Assembly (NCBI RefSeq): GCF_003173615.1
Contig: NZ_QGNA01000004.1
Span: 744,001 to 808,000 of the forward strand
Source of the DNA: Falsiroseomonas bella
GTDB lineage: Bacteria > Pseudomonadota > Alphaproteobacteria > Acetobacterales > Acetobacteraceae
Length of the DNA stretch: 64,000 nt
Direction of reading: 5' to 3'
Notes under the pieces: generated by a model
Seen by the model: the letters and a program-made list of their open reading frames with translations, nothing else
Database searches by the model: none
What the model was told of the DNA's origin: nothing
Made by a program: the position numbers and the translations under genes
Shown here: in pieces, positions 28,562-37,608 of the stretch
Layout of the letters: every line of letters starts with the position of its first letter
How positions within the stretch are numbered: position 1 is the first letter of the stretch

Positions 28562-29664
28562 CCGTCTTCCGCCTGCCCGACCTGGGCGAGGGATTGCAGG
28601 CGGCGGAGATCGTCGCCTGGCATGTGGCCGTGGGCGATCATGTCGTCGCCGACCAGCCGCTCGTCTCGGTCGAGACGGATAAGGCGGTGGTTGAGGTGCC
28701 GTCGCCGCAGGCCGGCCGGATCGCGCGGCTCTGCGCCGCCGCGGGCGCCCGCATCCATGTGGGCGAAGCGCTGGTCGAGTTCGCCGATGCCGCGGCGCCC
28801 GATGCGGGTGCCGTGGTCGGCGCATTGCCCGAGGCCGCGAAGCCGCCACCCGCCCTGCCGGTAGCCTCACCTCAGCCGCGAGAGAGCGCGCCGCGTGCGA
28901 TGCCGGCCGCGCGTGCGCTGGCCGCGCGGCTCGGCGTGGATCTCGCGGGCATTGCCGGAAGCGGGGCAGGCGGAACGATCACGCTCGGCGATGTCGAGGC
29001 CGCTGCGGCACGGGCCGACGCAGGCCCGACGGGCTTCGTGCCGCTCTCCGGCGTCGGCCTCGCCATGGCGCGCAACATGGCGCGATCCCGCGACGCGGTG
29101 GCGCCGGCGACGGTCTGCGACGATGCGGATGTCGAAGCCTGGCCGCCCGACGCGGACTTCACGATGCGCCTGGCCCGCGCGGTTATCGCGGGCTGTCGCG
29201 CGGCGCCGGCGCTCAATGCCTGGTTCGACGGGGAGGCGCAGGCGCGCCGGCTGCACGCGGAGGTGGCGATCGGCATCGCCGTCGAGACCGAGGCCGGTCT
29301 GTTCGTGCCGGTGCTGCGCGAGGCCGCGCGCCGTTCCATGGCCGAGCTGCGCAGCGATTTCGAGGGGATGAAGCGCGGGCTGGCGGACCGCTCCCTGCCG
29401 GCGGAGGCGTTGCGCGGCGCCACCATCACCCTCTCCAATTTCGGGTTGCTCGGCGGGCGCTATGCCGTGCTCAGCATCCTGCCGCCGCAGGTCGCGATCC
29501 TCGGCGCGGGGCGCATCGCGCCGCGGCCGGCCGTGCATGGGGGACAACTCGCGATCCGCCGCCTGCTGCCGCTGTCCCTCACCTTCGACCATCGCGCCGT
29601 CACGGGGGCGGAAGCGGCGCGCTTCCTAGAAGCCGTCATCGCGGACCTGGCGACGGCGAGTTGA
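28558..29664 (+). CDS. 2-oxoacid dehydrogenase E2 (dihydrolipoamide acyltransferase), set 1
   Basis: A 368-residue protein. The lipoyl domain (residues 1-78) carries the lipoylation lysine K42 in VETDKAVVEVPSP. An Ala/Pro linker leads to a peripheral-subunit-binding domain (about 112-150, MPAARALAARLGVDLAGIAG). The catalytic acyltransferase domain ends with the active-site DHRAVTG (H345). It transfers the acyl group from lipoamide to CoA and forms the complex core. There is one lipoyl domain, and the E3 partner is not encoded in this window. The ATG overlaps the E1 beta stop. Confidence 0.92.
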   Translation: MTVFRLPDLGEGLQAAEIVAWHVAVGDHVVADQPLVSVETDKAVVEVPSPQAGRIARLCAAAGARIHVGEALVEFADAAAPDAGAVVGALPEAAKPPPALPVASPQPRESAPRAMPAARALAARLGVDLAGIAGSGAGGTITLGDVEAAAARADAGPTGFVPLSGVGLAMARNMARSRDAVAPATVCDDADVEAWPPDADFTMRLARAVIAGCRAAPALNAWFDGEAQARRLHAEVAIGIAVETEAGLFVPVLREAARRSMAELRSDFEGMKRGLADRSLPAEALRGATITLSNFGLLGGRYAVLSILPPQVAILGAGRIAPRPAVHGGQLAIRRLLPLSLTFDHRAVTGAEAARFLEAVIADLATAS

Positions 29665-29689
29665 CACGACGCAGGAAGGGCGCGCCGGC

Positions 29690-30796
29690 ATGACCGATCC
29701 GTTCAGCTTCGCCGACGATCTGGGGCCGGAGGCGGTGGTCCATGTCCACCACCCCGCGCTCGGCCTGCGCGCCGTGGTGGCGGTGGACAATACCGCCTGC
29801 GGTCCCGCGATCGGCGGGGTCCGCATGGCCGCCGATGCCGACGCGCAGGAGGCCTTCCGGCTCGCGCGCGCGATGACGCTGAAGAACGCCGCCGCCGGCC
29901 TGCCGCATGGCGGGGGCAAGGCGGTGATCATCGCCGATCCGTGGCAGCCAAGGGCGGCGAAGGAGGCGCTGGTGCGCGCCTTCGCGCGCGCGATCCGCTC
30001 GCTCGACGCCTACATCCCCGGTCCGGACATGGGCACCGACGAGACCTGCATGGCCTGGCTGCGCGACGAGATCGGCCGTGCCGTCGGGCTGCCGCGCGTG
30101 CTGGGCGGCATTCCGCTGGACGAGATCGGCGCGACCGGGCTTGGCCTCGCCACCGCCGTCGAGGTGGCGGCCGAGCGCATCGGGCTCACCTTGCGCGGCG
30201 CGCGGGTCGCCGTGCAGGGCTTCGGCGCGGTCGGGCGGAATGCCGCGCGCGAACTGGTCGCGCGCGGCGCCGTGCTCGTCGCGGCGAGCGACAGCACCGG
30301 CACCGTGGCCGATCCCGCGGGCCTCGACGTCGCCGCGCTGTGCCGCCTGAAGCTTGCCGGTGGCGCGCTGCGCGACCACGACCGGGGGCGGAAGGGGCCG
30401 CCCGACGATCTGCTGGCCGTGCCCTGCGACATCTGGATTCCCGCGGCGCGGCCCGATGTGGTGCGGGCGGACAATGTCGGCATGCTCGACGCGCGCCTGG
30501 TGGCGCAGGGCGCCAACATCCCCTTCACGCCGCAGGCCGAGGCGGCGCTGCAGGCGCGCGGCGTCCTCGTGCTGCCCGACTTCATCGCCAATGCCGGCGG
30601 CGTCATCTGTGCGGCGGTCGAATACGCCGGCGGCAGCGAGACGGAGGCGCTGGCCCGCATCGTCGAGCGGATCCGGCGCAACACGGCGGCGGTGCTGGAC
30701 GAGGCGGCGTCGGGTCGGACCGCGCCGCGTGCCGCCGCCGTCGCGCTGGCCGAGCGGCGCATCCGCCAGGCCATGGCGCTGCGGCGCTTCCGGTAG
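29690..30796 (+). CDS. Glu/Leu/Phe/Val dehydrogenase
   Basis: A 368-residue NAD(P)-dependent amino-acid dehydrogenase with AGGAAGG before its ATG. The catalytic pair is K65 (MTLKNAAAGLPHGGGK) and K77 in the same segment, and GPDMGTDE follows. The Rossmann motif GFGAVGRNAA begins near residue 179. Size and the short N-terminus are closer to leucine/phenylalanine dehydrogenases than to long glutamate dehydrogenases. Interconverting an amino acid and its 2-oxoacid could feed the E1-E2 complex upstream (25-bp gap, same operon) or recycle NADH under low oxygen. Confidence 0.9.
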   Translation: MTDPFSFADDLGPEAVVHVHHPALGLRAVVAVDNTACGPAIGGVRMAADADAQEAFRLARAMTLKNAAAGLPHGGGKAVIIADPWQPRAAKEALVRAFARAIRSLDAYIPGPDMGTDETCMAWLRDEIGRAVGLPRVLGGIPLDEIGATGLGLATAVEVAAERIGLTLRGARVAVQGFGAVGRNAARELVARGAVLVAASDSTGTVADPAGLDVAALCRLKLAGGALRDHDRGRKGPPDDLLAVPCDIWIPAARPDVVRADNVGMLDARLVAQGANIPFTPQAEAALQARGVLVLPDFIANAGGVICAAVEYAGGSETEALARIVERIRRNTAAVLDEAASGRTAPRAAAVALAERRIRQAMALRRFR

Positions 30797-30822
30797 CGTG
30801 CCCGGCCGCGTGACGGGCGGTC

Positions 30823-31665
30823 CTAATCGAACAGCAGCGGCACGCCGCGCGCCTCGGAGAGCTTCGCCGCACCCTGCCACGCCGCACCGCGTACGAAGCG
30901 GCGATCGAGCATCAGCAGCCGCTCGCCCACGTCGTCGAGCGCGCGCAGGAGTGCCTCGACGCTGGGCTCGCCGAGCCTCCGCACGGAAAGCCGCTGCTCC
31001 GCGCCGCCGGCGGAGCGGCCCGCCTCGCCCAGCGATCCGTCGGCCGCCTCCGCATCCTGCACCAGCGCGACGAGTGTCTCGCCGGTTGCCGCGGCAAGCG
31101 ACGCCGCCGCGCGCGCCCGCTGCTCGGTGCCGGTGCCCAGCACCGCCGCGACCGGGCCGCGCCGCCGCGCCAGCCTCGAGGGCAGCAGCAGCGTGGTCGC
31201 CGGCGATTCGATCGCGGCGCGCCAGGCGGCGGCGAAGCTGCCGCAGGCCCGCGCCGAGGCCTCGCGCGGGACGGCGAGCACCACGACATCCGCGCCGCCG
31301 GAGATCCCTGCCACATAGCCTGCCGGGTCCGCGCGCACTGTGTGGAACTCGCTCGGCACCTCGAAGCGGGAGGCCTGCTGGCGGAGCAGCGCCCGCAGCC
31401 TGTCGGCAGCGCTGCGGAATTCCGCGTCGAGCTGCGCCGGGTCGAGCGCCGACCAGGCTTGCGACGGCAGCCGCAGCTCGCGCGCGAAGGGCAGCGCCGC
31501 CAGGCGCTGCACCGCCTCGTCCTCGACATAGATGCCGAGGAGGTCGCGGTGCAGCAGGTGCGCAAGCTCGGCCGCCGTCGCGATCGCCTCCTGGTCGTGG
31601 GCGATGTGGCAGAGATCGAGCAGCAGCCGCGCCCGCCCCGCCGTGCCCTCGGGTGCGGTGGTCAT
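30823..31665 (-). CDS. Universal-stress-protein-like protein, two-domain
   Basis: A 280-residue soluble protein with alternating helices and strands. Its first half resembles UspA (LLLDLCHIAHDQEAI opening, HRDLLGIYVEDEAV, then ADVVVLAVPRE). The second half repeats the pattern less clearly (GPVAAVLGTGTEQRARAA). A clean G-2x-G-9x-GS ATP loop is not evident, so nucleotide binding is doubtful. It is the last gene of the five-gene unit under the 37446 box, with its ATG overlapping the Lon-like gene stop. USP proteins commonly accompany FNR- or DosR-type hypoxia regulons. Confidence 0.7.
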   Translation of the reverse strand: MTTAPEGTAGRARLLLDLCHIAHDQEAIATAAELAHLLHRDLLGIYVEDEAVQRLAALPFARELRLPSQAWSALDPAQLDAEFRSAADRLRALLRQQASRFEVPSEFHTVRADPAGYVAGISGGADVVVLAVPREASARACGSFAAAWRAAIESPATTLLLPSRLARRRGPVAAVLGTGTEQRARAAASLAAATGETLVALVQDAEAADGSLGEAGRSAGGAEQRLSVRRLGEPSVEALLRALDDVGERLLMLDRRFVRGAAWQGAAKLSEARGVPLLFD

Positions 31666-34127
31666 GGATATGCCTCGCGGCGCTCGCCGTCTCCGCCGAG
31701 CATGGCGCGGCGCTGCTCGGCGAAGGCGCCGAGGCGACGCTCGACCAGGGCGTTGATGCCGCCTTCGGGGAAGGCGCCATCCGGCCCGCGGACCCCGGCC
31801 TCCCGCCCGAGCAGCAGCGACGTGGCCTCGTCGATGCCGCGCACGGCGTGGACGGCGAAGCGCCCGGCTTCGCAGGCGGCCACCACTTCGCGATCGAGCA
31901 TGAGGTGCTGGACGTTCGACTCCGGAACCAGCACGCCCTGCGTGCCGGTCAGGCCGCGCGCGGCGCAGAGCTCGAAGAAGCCCTCGATCTTGTCGTTGAC
32001 GCCGCCGATGGCCTGGATGTCGCCATGCTGGTTGACCGATCCGGTGATCGCCAGGTCCTGCCGCACCGGCAGCTCCGCGAGCGCGGAGAGCAGCGCGACA
32101 AGCTCGGCGGCGGAGGCGCTGTCGCCCTCCACGCCGCCATAGGACTGCTCGAACACCAGGCTGGCATGCAGCGCGATGGGGGCCTGCAGCGCATAGCGGC
32201 CGGCGATGAAGCCCGCGAGGATCAGCACGCCCTTGGAGTGCATCGGGCCGCCGAGCTCGACCTCGCGCTCGATGTCGATGATGCGTCCGCTGCCCGGCCG
32301 CACGCGCGCGGTGATGCGGCTCGGGCGCCCGAATCCCTGGCTGCCGAGCGCAACCACGCTGAGGCCGTTCACCTGGCCGATGCGGCTGCCGGATGTGTCG
32401 ATCAGGGCGATGCCGCGACGCATCGCTTCCTGGGAGAGTTCGCGCAGCCGGCTGCCGCGGTGCCGCTGGGCCGCGATGGCCTGCTCGATGTCGTCGCGCG
32501 AGACGAGATCGCGACCGGCGCGCTTCGCCAGATGCGCCCCTTCGACCACCAGGTCGCGCAGCGCCTCATGCAGCAGCGTGAGCCGGGCCGAATCCTCGGC
32601 CAGCCGCGAAGCCTGCTCGACGACGCGCAGGACGGCGCCCTGCGCCAGCGGCGGCACTTCCTCCCGGCGGGCCAGCGTGGCGACCAGCCGCGCGAGCAGC
32701 GCCTCGTTCTCTGGCGTGCGCTCGATCGCGTCGTCGAAATCGGCCAGCACCTTGAAGTGGCGCTCCAGTTCCGGATCGAAGGCGGCGAGCAGGTGATAGA
32801 GCAGCCGGTCGCCCACCAGCACCACCTTGCAGTCCAGCGGGATCGGCTCCGGCTCCAGCGAGACGGTGGTGGTGAGCCCCACGAAGCGGGCGACGTCCTC
32901 GATCACGATGCGCTCCTGCGCCAGCGCGCGCTTCAGCGCGGCCCAGCTGAACGGCTCGGTCAGCAGCGCGCGGGCGTCGATCACCAGCGTGCCGCCATTC
33001 GCGCGATGCAGCGAACCCGCCCGCACCATGCGGAAATTGGTGACCAGCGCGCCCTGCACGGGCAGGTGCTCGATGCGCCCCAGCAGGTTGCTGAGCGTCG
33101 GATGCAGCTCCTCGACGACGGGCGCGCGCTCCCCGCTTCCCTCCGGCTGGGTGACCAGTACGTTGACGTCGTAGCGATCGAAGGGCGAGCCCATCCTGAG
33201 GCCGGCCGGCAGCGGCTCGGCTTTGTCGTTCTCGCCATCGAGAAACAGCGCGAAATTCTCCAGCAGGTCGGCCCGCACCGCATCGAAATGCGCGACGACG
33301 CGCGGCAGGTCGGCGAAGGGCGCGGAGGCCTCGGAGACGGCTTGGTCGATCACCACCATCGCGGTCTCGCGCTGCAGGGCGCGGATCGCGTCGCGCCGCT
33401 CCTTCTCGATGCGCGGCACCGCGCGCAGCGTCGTCTCCAGCTCCTTCTCGATTTGCTCGACCACGCCCCGCACCGCCTGCTGGCGCTCGGCGGGCCAGGC
33501 GTTGAAATCCTCCGGCGGCACCACCTTGCCGTCCTTCAGCGGCGCCACTGCGAACCCCATGGGCGTGCGGATGATCGCGACGCCAAGCTCCGACGCCTTC
33601 TCGCCGAGGCTCTCGAAGGCGCGCTCCGCCTCCCCGTGGAACCTCGCTTCGACGGCGCTGCGGCGGCGCTGGAACTCCTCGCTCTCGAGCGTCGCGGGCA
33701 GCGCGGCGCGAAGGTCGTCGATCATCTCCGCCGCCGCGGCATCGAGCGCCGGCGCGCGGCCTGACGGAAGCGCGATCGCCATCGGCTGGTGCGGCGCGGC
33801 GAAGTTGTAGACATAGACCCAGTCGCTCGGCGGGGTCCGGTGGCTCGCGGCCTCGTCCAGCAGTGGCCGGATCGCCTCGGCGATGCGGGCGCCGGTCTGG
33901 CCGATGGCGAAGATGTTGAAGCCGCGCGCGGCGATTCCGGTGCCGAAGCGGATCGCGGCGTCGGCGCGCTCCTGTGCTTCCATCCCGCGCAGCGGCTCGA
34001 GGTCGGCGCTGGTCGCGAAGCTCAGCCGGGAAAGGTTGGCCTGCCGATAGAGCGCGCCGGCGGGCAGCCCTGGCGGCAACTGCGAGAGGGACGATCGCAC
34101 CGCCCCGTCATCCGTTCCGGACGCCAT
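31662..34127 (-). CDS. Lon-family (S16) ATP-dependent-type protease, LonB/LonC-like
   Basis: An 821-residue protein. The C-terminal Lon protease domain has the Ser-Lys dyad: S670 in EGDSASAAELV and K713 in GGVNDKIEGFF. The 43-residue spacing equals that of classical Lon. The AAA+ part is divergent: the expected Walker A region reads FAIGQTGARIAEAI without the GKT/GKS lysine, while the NGGTLVIDAR region keeps a Walker-B-like strand. There is no membrane helix or classical LAN domain, and a long coiled region spans about 170-260. It probably degrades or unfolds stress-damaged proteins, possibly without ATP hydrolysis. It is coupled to the gene on each side. Confidence 0.87.
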   Translation of the reverse strand: MASGTDDGAVRSSLSQLPPGLPAGALYRQANLSRLSFATSADLEPLRGMEAQERADAAIRFGTGIAARGFNIFAIGQTGARIAEAIRPLLDEAASHRTPPSDWVYVYNFAAPHQPMAIALPSGRAPALDAAAAEMIDDLRAALPATLESEEFQRRRSAVEARFHGEAERAFESLGEKASELGVAIIRTPMGFAVAPLKDGKVVPPEDFNAWPAERQQAVRGVVEQIEKELETTLRAVPRIEKERRDAIRALQRETAMVVIDQAVSEASAPFADLPRVVAHFDAVRADLLENFALFLDGENDKAEPLPAGLRMGSPFDRYDVNVLVTQPEGSGERAPVVEELHPTLSNLLGRIEHLPVQGALVTNFRMVRAGSLHRANGGTLVIDARALLTEPFSWAALKRALAQERIVIEDVARFVGLTTTVSLEPEPIPLDCKVVLVGDRLLYHLLAAFDPELERHFKVLADFDDAIERTPENEALLARLVATLARREEVPPLAQGAVLRVVEQASRLAEDSARLTLLHEALRDLVVEGAHLAKRAGRDLVSRDDIEQAIAAQRHRGSRLRELSQEAMRRGIALIDTSGSRIGQVNGLSVVALGSQGFGRPSRITARVRPGSGRIIDIEREVELGGPMHSKGVLILAGFIAGRYALQAPIALHASLVFEQSYGGVEGDSASAAELVALLSALAELPVRQDLAITGSVNQHGDIQAIGGVNDKIEGFFELCAARGLTGTQGVLVPESNVQHLMLDREVVAACEAGRFAVHAVRGIDEATSLLLGREAGVRGPDGAFPEGGINALVERRLGAFAEQRRAMLGGDGERREAYP

Positions 34128-34129
34128 GC

Positions 34130-35755
34130 CTATGCTCGCTCCCCGTTGCTTGCCGCGCCTTTTGCGGGGCCGGCCGCCGCGGCACGGGCATACTCCTCCG
34201 CTATGGCGCGGATGGCGCGGCCGATCTCGTCATAGGCGGCGTCCGGCAGGTTCGCGAAGGACACGCGCGCGGACCACCCCGGCGCGTGGAAGCCGCCGCC
34301 ATTCAGCAGCACGATGCCGTGACGTTCCGCCAGGCGAAACACCAGATCGAGCGGATGCACGTTGCGCGCCACCCAGGCGGCGACCTCCTCGCCGAGATGC
34401 GTGCGCAGCCAATATCCGAGATCGATCAGACCATAGTAGTGGTCGAACAGCGGGTTCGGCTGCCCGTCGATGCCGAGTGCGTGCAGCAGCGCGTCGGAGC
34501 GCCGGCGCAGGATCGCCCGGCAGGCCTCGCGATAGTCGCCCGTCTCATCCATCAGCTCGGACAGGGCGAAGAGCGTCATCATCGCCTGCTGCGGCGGCGA
34601 CAGGCCCGCCGTGTGGTTCAGCCCGACATCGCGGCTGTCCGCCGCCATGCGGTCGAGGAGGGCAAGCCGCCTGGGTTCGGGTGAGAGCGCCGCGTAGCGC
34701 GCATCCTGCGCCTCGGCCGCCGCATCCGGCCGCGCCGCGAGCATCGCGTCGAGGATGTTGTCCTCCTGCAGGGCCACCACGCCGAGGCGCCAGCCGGTGC
34801 AACCGAAATACTTGGAGAAGGAGTAGAGCCCGATGGTGTTGCGCGGGGCCTCCGCCAGCAGCGAGCGGAAGCCCTCGACGAAGGTGGCGTAGACGTCGTC
34901 CGTCACCACCAGCAGGTCGGGCCGAGGCCCGCGCAAAATCGCGACGATCCGCTCCAGCACGCGCGGCTCGAGCGCAACCGAGGTCGGATTGCCCGGATTG
35001 ACCAGGAAGAACGCCTTGATGCGCGGATCCTCGAGCTTCGCGAGTTCCGCATCGGAGAACTGGAAGCGATCCTCCGCGCGCGCCTGCACATGCGTCACGC
35101 GAAGGCCGTACTCCGCCAGCCGCGTCAGCTCGATATAGGGCGTGAAGAGGGGGCAGCCGAGGGCGATGGCGTCGCCCGGCACCAGGATGCGGTTGGCGCG
35201 CAGCGACCGCAGCAGGTAGCAGATGCCCGCCGTCGCGCCCTCGGTCGCGAACAGCCGGAAGCGGCCCGGCAGCGTCGCCCCGCCGCAGACGACCTGCCGC
35301 AGATATGCCTCCACGATGGTCTCGGCATGGGGCAGCATGCGGACGGGCATCGGGTAGTGGCTGCCGGCGACCGCATCGGCGAGCTCGTGCACGAAGGCGT
35401 CGGCGCGGAAGCCGAACCGCGCGACGGCCAGCGCGATCGCGGCCTGCAGGAAGCCCGCGCCCGGCGCTTCCGCATGCTGCGCCAGCCATGCATCGCAGCG
35501 CGCGGCGATGCCGTCCGGCTGCGGCAGCCCGCCGAGGCCGGGCGGCTGGTCCATGCTGCGCCGGCTTTCCGCCATGGTGAACTGGCCGAGCAGGAAGAAG
35601 GCGTCGCGCGGCGCGGTGGCGAGCCAGTTCGGGTTGCCGCGCCCGGCATCGAGGAACAGCCGCGCGCCCTTCCGGTCGGTCGCGAGCCGGATCAACTCGT
35701 CCTTGATCTCGAACGGGCTCATCCGTTCATAGGCGGAGAGGGTCCTGGCCTGCAT
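34130..35755 (-). CDS. asdA: Aspartate 4-decarboxylase / aspartate aminotransferase, bifunctional
   Basis: A 541-residue PLP enzyme of fold type I; GAGGGAGG precedes the ATG. The Schiff-base lysine is K315 in YSFSKYFGCTGWRLG. NPGNPTS and DDVYATF bind substrate and cofactor. The long N-terminus starting near SPFEIKDELI and the overall length match the dodecameric L-aspartate beta-decarboxylases rather than plain aminotransferases. It makes L-alanine and CO2 from L-aspartate, consuming a proton. No AspT antiporter gene is in the window, so proton-motive coupling is not shown. It lies mid-operon between the BON and Lon-like genes. Confidence 0.92.
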   Translation of the reverse strand: MQARTLSAYERMSPFEIKDELIRLATDRKGARLFLDAGRGNPNWLATAPRDAFFLLGQFTMAESRRSMDQPPGLGGLPQPDGIAARCDAWLAQHAEAPGAGFLQAAIALAVARFGFRADAFVHELADAVAGSHYPMPVRMLPHAETIVEAYLRQVVCGGATLPGRFRLFATEGATAGICYLLRSLRANRILVPGDAIALGCPLFTPYIELTRLAEYGLRVTHVQARAEDRFQFSDAELAKLEDPRIKAFFLVNPGNPTSVALEPRVLERIVAILRGPRPDLLVVTDDVYATFVEGFRSLLAEAPRNTIGLYSFSKYFGCTGWRLGVVALQEDNILDAMLAARPDAAAEAQDARYAALSPEPRRLALLDRMAADSRDVGLNHTAGLSPPQQAMMTLFALSELMDETGDYREACRAILRRRSDALLHALGIDGQPNPLFDHYYGLIDLGYWLRTHLGEEVAAWVARNVHPLDLVFRLAERHGIVLLNGGGFHAPGWSARVSFANLPDAAYDEIGRAIRAIAEEYARAAAAGPAKGAASNGERA

Positions 35756-35767
35756 CGCCGGCCTCCC

Positions 35768-36487
35768 TCAGGGTTGCACGTCGAGCCGGTTCAGCACGGC
35801 ATCCACGCCGAAGACATACCAGGCATCGGCCTCCGCCAGGTGGCGTTCCTGCTCGCTCGGCACCGAGCCGAGCAGCGTCACCTCGCCCGCCCGCGTGCCG
35901 ACCTCGATGGCCGCGCTGGCGACCAGCGGATCCTTCTCCAGCACCTGGCGCACGGTGTCGGTGATGGCGCCGTCATCGTCCGTCTCGGGCGGGCTGACGC
36001 CGAGGCCGTTGACGACGTCGCGGCTGCCCGGCACCCACCAGGCGAGCACGCCGGCGAAGCGCTTGCGGCCGTGCCCCGCGACCTCGCCGTCCAGGGTCAC
36101 CACGCCGTCCTGCACGCGGACCTCGATACGCCCGGTCGCGCCGTCCGTGTCACGGATCGTCTCCAGACGGTCGCCGTTCCACGCTGCGATCGCGCAATCC
36201 GCCAGCACCGGCTCGCCAAGCAGCGCATCGCACAGATGCGTGCGGATGGCGCCATCGCCCATCGGCACCGCCGGGCGCACATGCAGCCGGTCCACGATGT
36301 CGGCGCCCGAGGCGCGCGCGGCCGCGCGCAGGGCCAGCTTCTTGCCCGTGACGTGGTCCACCTCGCCCTCGACCAGCAGGTCGCGGCCGAGGAAGGCGAG
36401 ATGGATCGGGCCGCCGGTCGGGCGGATGCGCGGCTCCGAGTCGATCGCGGCGCGGATGCGGGCCAGCCTGTCCGTGTCGCTGCTCAT
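35768..36487 (-). CDS. BON-domain stress protein
   Basis: A 239-residue soluble protein starting at ATG 36487 with GGAGG upstream; the ATG overlaps the preceding stop. Two BON-like modules are visible, about residues 85-165 (IEVRVQDGVVTLDGEVAG) and 175-235 (IEVGTRAGEVTLLGSVPS), after an N-terminal segment with similar strand pattern. BON domains bind lipids or mediate contacts in osmotic and envelope stress proteins (OsmY, BON-CBS proteins). No signal peptide is seen, so it is probably cytoplasmic, unlike OsmY. Confidence 0.85.
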   Translation of the reverse strand: MSSDTDRLARIRAAIDSEPRIRPTGGPIHLAFLGRDLLVEGEVDHVTGKKLALRAAARASGADIVDRLHVRPAVPMGDGAIRTHLCDALLGEPVLADCAIAAWNGDRLETIRDTDGATGRIEVRVQDGVVTLDGEVAGHGRKRFAGVLAWWVPGSRDVVNGLGVSPPETDDDGAITDTVRQVLEKDPLVASAAIEVGTRAGEVTLLGSVPSEQERHLAEADAWYVFGVDAVLNRLDVQP

Positions 36488-37344
36488 GATGCCTCCCTCC
36501 CTTGCCCGTAGGGCGCCATGGATTCGCATTCGGCCTCGCGTCCGCGCACGGTGCGCTGGCCGCGCAGCGCGCCATGTGTCTCCGTCACCACAGTGCGGCG
36601 ACCCTCGGGCCGGCCCTCGCGGTGGAAGTAGATGACTATCCAGTCCTCCACCTTGCCGAGCCGATGCGCGAGGGCGGTGTTGGAGCGCAGCGCGGTGAGG
36701 TGCCAGTCGCCGCGGCGCGTGTGCAGCACCGGCAGCGAGGCCTCGCCGGACGGATTGAATCGCTTCGGCGCGATCTGCGGCAGTTCATCGCGTGCCGCGC
36801 GCTCGCGGTACTCGCGGTCGATGTCGAGCAGCAGGTCGACCGGCGGCTCCTGCGTCGTGTCCAGGACGACGGCCGGACGCAGCCGGCCGAGCATGCCGGC
36901 AAGCGCGCCGCGCACCATCGCCGCGCGACGCTCGCCGAAGCCGCGCAGCCCGGCAAGACGGCCGTCATGCGCCGCGGTTTCAAGCGCCTCCAGCGTCTCG
37001 ATGTGCAGATCCTCATGGATGCGGTGCGCAAGCCGCGCGCCGATGCCGGGCACCAGGCGGAACAGATGCTCCGGGTCGGCGCTGCCGCGCAGGCGGTCGA
37101 GATAGGCCCAGCGGCCCGTGGTCAGCATCTCCGCGATCGCGGCGGCGATCGAGGGGCCGACGCCGGGAATGGCCTCCAGCGCCGGCCGGCCACCGGCCTC
37201 GGCGAGTGCGGGAAGATCCTCGCGCAGCGCCATCACCGCCTCCGCCGCGCGGCGATAGGCGTTGGCGCGGAAGGGACCGTCGCCCTGGGCGGCGAGGATG
37301 TCCGCCGCCTCGCGCAGGCGCTCGGCGACCTGGCGGTTCTGCAT
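36484..37344 (-). CDS. PolX N-terminal-type helix-hairpin-helix protein (no polymerase catalytic domain)
   Basis: A 286-residue protein from ATG 37344 (37386 is an alternative). Residues about 1-70 match the 8-kDa helical domain of family X polymerases (VAERLREAADILAAQG, PFRANAYRRAA). Two helix-hairpin-helix motifs follow (IPGVGPSIAAAI and VPGIGARLAHRI). The polymerase palm with its DxD and the PHP exonuclease domain of bacterial PolX are absent. Instead there is a strand-rich tail (WHLTALRSNTALAHRLGK). It may bind DNA gaps or 5'-phosphates in repair during stress. First gene of the operon. Confidence 0.8.
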   Translation of the reverse strand: MQNRQVAERLREAADILAAQGDGPFRANAYRRAAEAVMALREDLPALAEAGGRPALEAIPGVGPSIAAAIAEMLTTGRWAYLDRLRGSADPEHLFRLVPGIGARLAHRIHEDLHIETLEALETAAHDGRLAGLRGFGERRAAMVRGALAGMLGRLRPAVVLDTTQEPPVDLLLDIDREYRERAARDELPQIAPKRFNPSGEASLPVLHTRRGDWHLTALRSNTALAHRLGKVEDWIVIYFHREGRPEGRRTVVTETHGALRGQRTVRGREAECESMAPYGQGREAS

Positions 37345-37445
37345 CGTCGCGGTGCGCCCCGTTCGAGCTTCCTTGCTGCCAGGCATGGAGACCGCACTGC
37401 CTCAGGAGATCCGATGCATGCTAGGCTGGCGGCGCGGCCGGGTTC

Positions 37446-37459
37446 TTGCGCTGGCGCAA
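37446..37459 (-). promoter_or_regulatory. FNR/CRP-type palindrome upstream of PolX-N/BON/AsdA/Lon/USP operon
   Basis: TTGCGCTGGCGCAA is a perfect 6+2+6 palindrome fitting TTG-N8-CAA but with CG in place of AT in each half. On the minus strand TAGCAT (37424-37419) begins 28.5 bp from the box centre, matching four of six -10 consensus bases. No matching -10 exists toward the CapA gene, so I assign the box to the minus-strand operon. Confidence 0.5.
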
Positions 37460-37608
37460 TTCGCGCGGCCCCACGGCGCAGCGCATGGACCCTTCATGCC
37501 ATGCGGCGTGTCGCGGAAGCGCGCGTCACGCGATCGTGCTCGAAGGATGGCGAGGGAGGGGTGGCCGCCATCATGGACGATGCTGTGCCTGCGGGAGGAA
37601 CGACGCGG

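Noticed and set aside
30354-33764. A 1136-codon open frame on the plus strand
   Set aside because: It is antisense to the Lon-like protease and the USP-like gene, rich in Arg/Pro or Gln/His as expected of a shadow frame in GC-rich DNA, and has no family-like sequence.
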